Assembly: GCA_000432335.1 (NCBI GenBank)
Contig: HF995391.1
Coordinates: forward strand, 1-35,772
Source of the DNA: Firmicutes bacterium CAG:646
Lineage (GTDB): Bacteria; Bacillota; Clostridia; Lachnospirales; Lachnospiraceae
DNA: 35,772 bases
Direction of reading: 5' to 3'
Both the position numbers and the translations under genes were made by a program. Shown piece by piece: positions 25,976 through 31,796 of this stretch. Numbering within the stretch: position 1 is the stretch's first letter; the number at the start of each line of letters is the position of its first letter. The notes below the pieces were generated by a model. The model saw only the letters and a program-made list of their open reading frames with translations, did no database searches and was not told the origin of the DNA.

Positions 25976-27117
25976 TTTTTATACCTCTTCCATAAAATTC
26001 CTCCCACAACAGTCAGGGAACCCAACAGGGTAAGCGCCGCTGCCACTCCCCATCTCCACACCGTATCTCCTGTCTTTACTGCCGGAACCGGAGTTTCCTT
26101 TCCTGAAACATCCGTGGTAAACCAGAACTTGATTTTTCCCTGCTGAGCCGCATACCGATTATCCGCCTCTTGCGGCAGCGTGATCTTAAACTCCAGCGTA
26201 CTGCTCTCCTCCCCCGGAATCTTCCCGATGCTCTGATAGTTTTCCAGTTGATCCGCCAGCAGCGTTCCCTGATAAAGCAGTTCTGTGCGGTCCTTTAACC
26301 TTTTTTCAATCGTCACTTCCAGTTCCTTTAGAAACTCATTTTCTTCCAGAATCTCTGCTCGCATAAATACTTCCCTGCTGTCCTTCGTACGATTTTCAAA
26401 GGTCACTGACCCGGTCTGTGCCCTGCCCGGAAGAAAGGTTTCCATTTTTCTGAAAAATTCATCTGTCTCCACCGAAAATCCCTGCATCTTCTGCTGAATT
26501 TTCAGAATCACCGGTTCCTGATCTGCCGTCTGATCTACCGGTTCTTCCTTTGGACTCTTTTGAATCTCCACTCCCTGCTTTTCCAATCCCCAGGGATCTT
26601 CACTGGAAAAATCCGGATAAAAATACTCCGCCTGTACTGCATCTACCTTTACCCTGGCATTCCAGTGATTATCATCGTCTTCTCCCTCTTTCCATTCAGA
26701 AGGAATCTGAATACCCTGAAAAAAATCCGTTTTTCCTCCTTTGGGAAGAATCTTTTTATAATAGCAATACTCTCCCTTCCAGATCCAATCGTCACTGATC
26801 CCTGTCAGATTTTTTTGCGAAAGGGAATTTCCAGATTTCTTTTCATCGGTAAACACCACCGCTGCCCGTATATAGCATTCTTCCCCCCGATTGAAAATTC
26901 TGGCAATCTTTGACAGCCTGTCTCCCGGAAGCACCACAGGATTTTCTTTCCAGGAGACTTCCTTTCCCCTTTCCACCGTAAACTCTTCCAAACGAATCGC
27001 CACTTTTCCGCTTACCGCCTGCATCAGAACGGACACCTCTGAAAATGCCAGAACACTCACACCTGTAAGCATCATAGCCAGACCTGCCGCCGCCAGAATC
27101 TTTATTTTATGTCTCAT
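25969..27117 (-). CDS. Two-domain TasA/CalY-like surface subunit with C-terminal anchor
   Basis: A protein of about 382 aa. An N-terminal hydrophobic segment (about 5-25) leads into a degenerate form of the SipW-cognate motif (VSGKVAIRLEEF). Two similar beta-sandwich stretches can be seen, each with a PG(D/R) turn followed by N(R/T) segments (VVLPGDRLSK...FNRGEECYIRA and FLPGRAQTGSVTFENRTKD...VFMRAEI). The C-terminus has a KTGD motif, a hydrophobic helix and the basic tail KRYKKW, a layout resembling sortase-type or membrane-anchored signals. An upstream start at 27162 is open, but AAGGAGAGGGG lies just before ATG 27117, so that start is used; it overlaps the previous gene by 11 nt. Likely the anchor subunit of a SipW-dependent fibre; inferred. 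Confidence 0.7.
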   Translation of the reverse strand: MRHKIKILAAAGLAMMLTGVSVLAFSEVSVLMQAVSGKVAIRLEEFTVERGKEVSWKENPVVLPGDRLSKIARIFNRGEECYIRAAVVFTDEKKSGNSLSQKNLTGISDDWIWKGEYCYYKKILPKGGKTDFFQGIQIPSEWKEGEDDDNHWNARVKVDAVQAEYFYPDFSSEDPWGLEKQGVEIQKSPKEEPVDQTADQEPVILKIQQKMQGFSVETDEFFRKMETFLPGRAQTGSVTFENRTKDSREVFMRAEILEENEFLKELEVTIEKRLKDRTELLYQGTLLADQLENYQSIGKIPGEESSTLEFKITLPQEADNRYAAQQGKIKFWFTTDVSGKETPVPAVKTGDTVWRWGVAAALTLLGSLTVVGGILWKRYKKW

Positions 27118-27631
27118 ACCCCTCTCCTTCTTTCTCAAACATACCAAATGCCTCCTCCGCACTGGAATGATTTTCAGACTGCACCGTTTCTGTATAAATA
27201 TTCAGATCAAAAGATTCCAGGTTTTCTCCTTCTTTCTTTATTTTTACTGCGGTGATGAATGGTTCTGTTTTTTCTCCCGGAACAATGCTGTCCTGGTAAT
27301 AATAAAAATCATGACTCCCTTTTTTCCATTTTTCTGAGCCAAATATAATCGTTGTATGTTCCTCGGCATCGTCGCTGCTAAAATAATACTTTGCCCGCAC
27401 ATAACAGGGAACCTTCCCTGTATTGGTAAATTCCACTGTCTTTTCAATTTCTTTATCTGGTATGATCTGTGATTCGGGAAATTCCTCTTCGATTTCCACC
27501 TCATTATTTCCCACGGAAAACAGATTCTTTTTCTCATCCTGATCTGTAAACCAGGCATACAGTTTTCCATAATTTCCCCATAAACAGAGCAGAAAAGCAA
27601 GCAGAAAAATTCCTATCTTTCTTTTTTTCAT
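27107..27631 (-). CDS. TasA/CalY-like SipW-cognate surface protein
   Basis: A protein of about 174 aa. After the hydrophobic segment (about 8-25) comes the SipW-cognate signature AWFTDQDEKKNLFSVGNN, in which the TD, N, F and VG positions match TasA/camelysin-type proteins. The remainder is rich in beta strands and charged residues (KTVEFTNTGKVPCYVRAKY), as in the TasA fold. No C-terminal anchor is present. A TTG six bases upstream is possible, but AAGGAG is correctly placed for ATG 27631. It lies 25 nt after the first subunit gene. Probable minor or major fibre subunit. Confidence 0.8.
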   Translation of the reverse strand: MKKRKIGIFLLAFLLCLWGNYGKLYAWFTDQDEKKNLFSVGNNEVEIEEEFPESQIIPDKEIEKTVEFTNTGKVPCYVRAKYYFSSDDAEEHTTIIFGSEKWKKGSHDFYYYQDSIVPGEKTEPFITAVKIKKEGENLESFDLNIYTETVQSENHSSAEEAFGMFEKEGEGYET

Positions 27632-27656
27632 CCACAACGCTCCTTACTTCCATCCC

Positions 27657-28358
27657 TTATTTCTGATAATGTTCCGGAATCTCTTTCTGGTTACTGAGAA
27701 TCTGCCAGATTTCCATGGCATCTGAAGTTCCCCCGTTCAGATTCGCCGTCTGAATACCGTATGCCTGAATATCTATGGTAAATTCCTGTTCCTCCAGTCC
27801 CTGCCCTTCCAGAACATTTGCAAATGTAACACTGTGAAACAGAGGGAGCGTCGTCTCTTTTGGTTTTACGATCCGACATTTTCCAGATGCTTCCGCATAG
27901 GCATACAGATGCTTCACTCCCGTCTGTTTCCCCTTTTCATCCAGCGCCTTACAACTCCCCAGATGTTTCCAGGAAGCATCCTGTTCATAACTGTACAGAG
28001 GCGTCATTCCGGGCGGATTTTTCATTCCATCTGCATTCACTGTAATCAGCTCTCTGCATGGAATTTCCACCGTAAGAAAAATGTAAGCGTCGTTGATTCC
28101 CGTATTCTGTACTTTTGGATCTTTCGTAATCGTCTGCAAAGGGATCATGTGCTCCGCTTCATCAGGAATGTTATTCTTGTCCTGATCCGCCTTCTTTTCC
28201 CACTCTGGCTCCTGTAACGCAATCTGAATCTTCCCCACCGTAAAATGATTCACTTTCTCCTGTGTATCTGTAAAATAAGCCATGAGACTCCCCACGGTAC
28301 TCACTGCCAGTACCGTACCTGCGGCAATCCACACTCGCCAAATATGCTGTTTTTTCAC
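27657..28358 (-). CDS. TasA/CalY-like SipW-cognate surface protein, first gene
   Basis: A 233-aa secreted protein. A basic start and a helix (about 8-27) precede MAYFTDTQEKVNHFTVGKI, a textbook SipW-cognate junction. A calcium-binding-like stretch (DQDKNNIPDEAEHMIP, about 58-73) and the TKDPKVQNTGINDAYIFLTVEIP segment match the TasA/camelysin core. No anchor is visible, so it could be the polymerising subunit. The start is GTG at 28358 with AAAGGAG 6-8 nt upstream. It is the first gene of the five-gene operon, behind a leader of about 260 nt. Confidence 0.85.
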   Translation of the reverse strand: MKKQHIWRVWIAAGTVLAVSTVGSLMAYFTDTQEKVNHFTVGKIQIALQEPEWEKKADQDKNNIPDEAEHMIPLQTITKDPKVQNTGINDAYIFLTVEIPCRELITVNADGMKNPPGMTPLYSYEQDASWKHLGSCKALDEKGKQTGVKHLYAYAEASGKCRIVKPKETTLPLFHSVTFANVLEGQGLEEQEFTIDIQAYGIQTANLNGGTSDAMEIWQILSNQKEIPEHYQK

Positions 28359-28404
28359 AAATTACTCCTTTATATTTTTAAGATTTTGAGAATTTCCTGA
28401 GAAC

Positions 28405-28527
28405 TCAGGATAAGAATTGAATAGTTATGATTCTTCCAGCCTGCAGCAGCCAGTATACTCCGAACAGACCTCCTTTCTCCCGCCAAATACAAAGACAGAC
28501 CTCACCTCCCTGCATTTTATTTTTCAT
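28405..28527 (-). CDS. Possible 40-codon leader frame
   Basis: ATG 28527 opens a 40-codon frame (start MKNKMQGG) ending at TGA 28405, exactly inside the second leader hairpin. Its start overlaps the stop of a 9-codon frame by ATGA. No dedicated ribosome site is seen, so translation would depend on coupling. Reported as doubtful; the frame may be accidental. Confidence 0.22.
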   Translation of the reverse strand: MKNKMQGGEVCLCIWREKGGLFGVYWLLQAGRIITIQFLS

Positions 28528-28553
28528 TCACTCTTTGCCGGGCGATTTTTCAT
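28524..28553 (-). CDS. Possible 9-codon leader frame
   Basis: ATG 28553 with AAAGG about 7 nt upstream encodes nine residues (MKNRPAKSE) and ends at TGA 28524, overlapping the next tiny frame. It would be the first start codon on the SipW operon message. Weak evidence only. Confidence 0.22.
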   Translation of the reverse strand: MKNRPAKSE

Positions 28554-28624
28554 AATGCAACCTTTATTCACTTAGATAAACATGGGATATCCTGGCAGAA
28601 CTGCCAGACTTAGAAGATAAAAAC

Positions 28625-28652
28625 AGTATAACACAGTCCGGGGAAAAAACAA
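28625..28652 (-). promoter_or_regulatory. Promoter of the SipW operon
   Basis: On the minus strand TATACT (28625-28630) has an upstream TG making an extended -10, and TTGTTT (28647-28652) lies 16 nt further up. The -35 falls in the loop of the UPF0210 terminator hairpin. Confidence 0.6.
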
Positions 28653-28661
28653 CCCCCGGAC
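28633..28661 (-). terminator. Terminator-like hairpin after the UPF0210 gene
   Basis: GTCCGGGG and CCCCGGAC form an 8-bp GC-rich stem with a loop of about ten bases (28637-28662 region), about 40 nt after the stop codon. The T-rich part lies mostly in the loop and again after TATACTG, so its strength is uncertain. Confidence 0.5.
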
Positions 28662-28699
28662 ATACCAAAATTTTCGACAAAACTGTCGTATTTTCTCTT

Positions 28700-30064
28700 T
28701 TAGTTCTTAAAGCTGTGGATCGGCGCAGGTATCCTTCCTCCCCGATTTACAAAGGCGTCGCAGCCGAAGGTATTTACCGGCATAACGGGAGCGTATCCCA
28801 AAAGTCCGCCAAATTCCACGGTCTCCCCGATGCCTTTTCCGATCACCGGAATGATCCGGACAGCCGTTGTTTTCTGATTCACCATACCGATCGCCATCTC
28901 ATCCGCGATCAGACCGGAAATAGTTGTTGCTTTCGTGTCTCCTGGAATAGCGATCATATCCAAACCTACCGAACATACGCAGGTCATAGCCTCCAGTTTT
29001 TCTAAGGTAAGAGCGCCCAGATTGACCGCATCGATCATCCCCTGATCTTCACTGACAGGGATAAAAGCTCCGCTTAAACCGCCCACGTAAGAAGAAGCCA
29101 TAACGCCTCCCTTTTTCACCTGATCGTTCAGCATGGCAAGCGCCGCTGTTGTTCCCGGAGCGCCTACCCGCTCCAGACCGATTTCTTCCAGAATCTCAGC
29201 CACAGAGTCACCGATTGCCGGTGTGGGAGCCAGAGAAAGATCTACAATACCAAAGGGAACGCCAAGACGTTTGGACGCCTCCTGAGCTACCAACTGTCCC
29301 ACACGGGTGATCTTAAATGCCGTTTTCTTAATCGTCTCGCAGAGCACCTCAAAGTTTTCTCCACGGACCTGCGACAGAGCATGTTTTACTACTCCCGGTC
29401 CGCTGACACCCACATTGATGATCGCATCAGCCTCTGTCACTCCGTGGAAAGCTCCTGCCATAAACGGATTATCATCTGGCGCATTGCAAAATACTACCAG
29501 CTTAGCGCAGCCAAGAGAATCATTTTCTTTGGTGGCTTCCGCTGTAGCCAGTACGATCTCACCCATCAATTTAACCGCATCCATATTGATTCCCGTTTTT
29601 GTGGAACCAAGATTTACAGAGCTGCAGACTCTCTCCGTCTCTGCCAGCGCCTGAGGAATGGAACGGATCAGCAGTTCGTCTGCCCTTGTCATTCCCTTCG
29701 ATACCAGCGCAGAATATCCTCCGATAAAGTTCACGCCCACTTCTTTTGCCGCTTTGTCAAGAGTTTTTGCCAGCGTCACAAAGTCCTCAGGAGTTTTGCA
29801 GGCTGCTCCTCCCACCAAAGCCATAGGAGTGATAGAAATTCTTTTATTTACAATAGGAATACCGTATTCTCTGGAAATATCTTCCCCAGTCTGCACCAAA
29901 TCTTTCGCCAGTGTGGTGATCTTTTCATATACTTTGCGATTTACCTTGTCAAGATCGGCATCCACACAATCCAGAAGACTGATTCCCAGTGTGATCGTTC
30001 TCACATCCAGATTTTCCTGTTCGATCATTTGATTGGTTTCATTTACCTCAAACATATTAATCAT
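28700..30064 (-). CDS. UPF0210 (PFL/DUF711) family protein
   Basis: A 454-aa cytoplasmic protein of the UPF0210 family, related to glycyl-radical-like PFL folds in structure though the function is not established. The family hallmark segments are seen: the start VNETNQMIEQENLDVRTITLGISLLDC, FIGGYSALVSKGMT (about 113-126), and VDLSLAPTPAIGDSVAEILE near 275. The gene follows the ACT-domain gene by 37 nt, a pairing kept across Firmicutes, which suggests a shared, ligand-controlled role. GGAGG precedes the ATG. It is the last gene of the polA-coaE operon. Confidence 0.9.
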   Translation of the reverse strand: MINMFEVNETNQMIEQENLDVRTITLGISLLDCVDADLDKVNRKVYEKITTLAKDLVQTGEDISREYGIPIVNKRISITPMALVGGAACKTPEDFVTLAKTLDKAAKEVGVNFIGGYSALVSKGMTRADELLIRSIPQALAETERVCSSVNLGSTKTGINMDAVKLMGEIVLATAEATKENDSLGCAKLVVFCNAPDDNPFMAGAFHGVTEADAIINVGVSGPGVVKHALSQVRGENFEVLCETIKKTAFKITRVGQLVAQEASKRLGVPFGIVDLSLAPTPAIGDSVAEILEEIGLERVGAPGTTAALAMLNDQVKKGGVMASSYVGGLSGAFIPVSEDQGMIDAVNLGALTLEKLEAMTCVCSVGLDMIAIPGDTKATTISGLIADEMAIGMVNQKTTAVRIIPVIGKGIGETVEFGGLLGYAPVMPVNTFGCDAFVNRGGRIPAPIHSFKN

Positions 30065-30101
30065 GTCGCTTGTCCTCCGTCATCTTTTTTTGCCTGTTCC
30101 C

Positions 30102-30374
30102 TTAGATTCTGTGCATTTTATTAAAAATGTCCTCGTGCTGGCATCGGATAGCAACACCGATCTTTTCTCCCAGCTCTTCCAGTTCCTGGGCAATCTCCCC
30201 ATTTCCTTTTCCACTGCCGGAAGCGTCTGTGATCATCATCATATTAAAAAATCCGTCTACGATCGTCTGGGTAATGTCCAGAATATTAATTTCATTTTCT
30301 GCCAAATATGCGCAGACCTTTGCAATAATTCCCACTGTGTCTTTTCCTACTACGGTAATAATCGTTTTCTTCAT
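30102..30374 (-). CDS. ACT-domain protein (UPF0237)
   Basis: A 90-aa single ACT domain (KTIITVVGKDTVGIIAKVCAYL at the N-terminus, then ILDITQTIVDGFFNMMMITD). ACT domains bind small ligands, often amino acids, and control partner proteins. It lies 11 nt after the metallohydrolase gene and before the UPF0210 gene, the partner with which it usually occurs. The ligand is unknown. Confidence 0.92.
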   Translation of the reverse strand: MKKTIITVVGKDTVGIIAKVCAYLAENEINILDITQTIVDGFFNMMMITDASGSGKGNGEIAQELEELGEKIGVAIRCQHEDIFNKMHRI

Positions 30375-30385
30375 GTCTGTCTCCT

Positions 30386-31183
30386 TTACACCTGCACTGC
30401 CTCCGATGTGCGGTCTCTGTGTGCCACCGTAATCTTAAAATCCCCCGCCTTATAAGGATTATCTCCCATGGTCACTTCAGAACACACGGTCTCATATGCC
30501 AGCGCCTCATAATTATTTTCATTGCTTAAATGTCCCAGAAAAATCGCTTTCATATTATCATGGAGCAGCCGGCACAAAAGCTGTCCAGCCGTCTCATTGG
30601 ATAAATGTCCCCGCTCTCCCAGAATCCTTCGCTTCAGATAATAAGGATATCTCCCCACCTGAAGCATATTTACATCGTGGTTCGCTTCCAGAAGAAGGGC
30701 GTCCAGATCTTTCAGCTCTTCCACAATATAATCATCATAAATCCCCATGTCCGTAGCCACTCCCACCGAACGATTTCCGTGGGAAATACGGTAACCTACC
30801 GGTTCTGCCGCATCATGGGAAATGTGAAAGGGATGTACTGTCAGATCCCCCACAATACAATCCTCATCTCCATGGATTTCCCTGAAAATTCCTTCCGGCA
30901 TCTTTCCCAGTCCTTCCATCTCCTGCATAACCCGAATAGTTCCCGGCGTAGCATAAATGGGAACGCCATGCTTTCTTGCGATCACACCCAACCCTTTGAT
31001 ATGGTCGGAATGTTCATGGGTGACAAAAATCCCATCCAGATCTTTCGTGGTAAGATCCAAAGAATTCAGTCCAAATTCTACTTTTTTCCCGCTGATCCCC
31101 GTGTCGATCAGCAGATGGGTCGTATCACTGCCCACATAAATACAGTTTCCGCTGCTGCCGCTGGCGATACTACATAATCTCAT
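30386..31183 (-). CDS. Metallo-beta-lactamase-fold hydrolase, WalJ/YycJ-like
   Basis: A 265-aa cytoplasmic metal-dependent hydrolase. The metal motif HEHSDH is at 56-61, with further ligands in HISHD (about 150) and EANHD (about 185) and a final LGHLSNEN box. The N-terminal SIASGSSGNCIYV is a hallmark of YycJ/WalJ proteins, which are linked to cell division and DNA-related 5' exonuclease activity in Bacillus and relatives. Unlike in Bacillus, walRK are not adjacent. The start overlaps coaE by 14 nt. Confidence 0.85.
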   Translation of the reverse strand: MRLCSIASGSSGNCIYVGSDTTHLLIDTGISGKKVEFGLNSLDLTTKDLDGIFVTHEHSDHIKGLGVIARKHGVPIYATPGTIRVMQEMEGLGKMPEGIFREIHGDEDCIVGDLTVHPFHISHDAAEPVGYRISHGNRSVGVATDMGIYDDYIVEELKDLDALLLEANHDVNMLQVGRYPYYLKRRILGERGHLSNETAGQLLCRLLHDNMKAIFLGHLSNENNYEALAYETVCSEVTMGDNPYKAGDFKITVAHRDRTSEAVQV

Positions 31184-31769
31184 ATCTCTGCATCCTTTGC
31201 ATTATCTGTTCTTTTGTATCTTCAAAATCCCCGCTGTTGTCTATTTCAAAATCGCAATGCTCACTGAATTCATCCTCTGTAAGCTGATTGGCAAAAATCC
31301 CCTGGATCTTCTCTCTGGAATATCCCCGATTCTGCATCAGACGTTCGGTGCGGGTTTCCTCGTCTGCATAAATATACCATAACTCGTCACAAATTTCATC
31401 ATATTTATCTTCAATCAGCAGAGCTGCTTCCACCACAAAAATATCGGTTTCATTTTCCTTTTCCCGCTGAATTGCATTTTTTATATAATCCTTCACCGCC
31501 GGATGGACAATCTGGTTCAATTTCTTCAGCAGCTCTTTATCTTCAAATACCTTTCGGGCAATTTCTTCCCGGTTCAATGTTCCGTCTTCTTTCAAAATTC
31601 CCGGTCCGAACAATTCCACAATAGGCGCAAAGCAAGTCTTTCCCGGACGCATCACAAGATACCCCACCTCATCTGCCTCCATCACCGTGGCATTCCAGTT
31701 ATCCGCGATAAAATTCAATATTTCACTTTTTCCGGCGCCTATACCGCCGGTTACACCGATCACTTTCAT
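31170..31769 (-). CDS. coaE: Dephospho-CoA kinase
   Basis: Catalyses the last step of coenzyme A synthesis, phosphorylating dephospho-CoA at the 3' hydroxyl. The P-loop GGIGAGKS lies at 8-15; EADEVGY (about 35) and VVEAALLIE (about 109-117) are the substrate-binding segments. Normal length, 199 aa. The gene follows polA by 27 nt, an arrangement common in Firmicutes. Confidence 0.95.
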   Translation of the reverse strand: MKVIGVTGGIGAGKSEILNFIADNWNATVMEADEVGYLVMRPGKTCFAPIVELFGPGILKEDGTLNREEIARKVFEDKELLKKLNQIVHPAVKDYIKNAIQREKENETDIFVVEAALLIEDKYDEICDELWYIYADEETRTERLMQNRGYSREKIQGIFANQLTEDEFSEHCDFEIDNSGDFEDTKEQIMQRMQRYEIM

Positions 31770-31796
31770 CTCTCGCCCTCCCTTTATCCTTTTTGT

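Larger units (their letters stand above)
28359..28624 (-). promoter_or_regulatory. Long leader of the SipW operon with two hairpins
   Basis: The transcribed leader contains two near-perfect hairpins with 7-bp stems, at 28592-28607 (CTGGCAG-TT-CTGCCAG) and 28395-28410 (TCCTGAG-TT-CTCAGGA), sharing the AGTTCT core. Between them are two strong purine tracts (GGGAGGTGAGG near 28505 and AAAGGAGGT near 28472) with no normal start codon behind them. I could not assign a known riboswitch class. Confidence 0.5.

Noticed and set aside
28500..28560. c-di-GMP class I riboswitch
   Set aside because: The GGCAAAG stretch recalls one piece of the motif, but the two required conserved loops and the paired stems are not present.
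29381..30124. 247-codon plus-strand frame
   Set aside because: Antisense to the UPF0210 gene and without coding features of its own.
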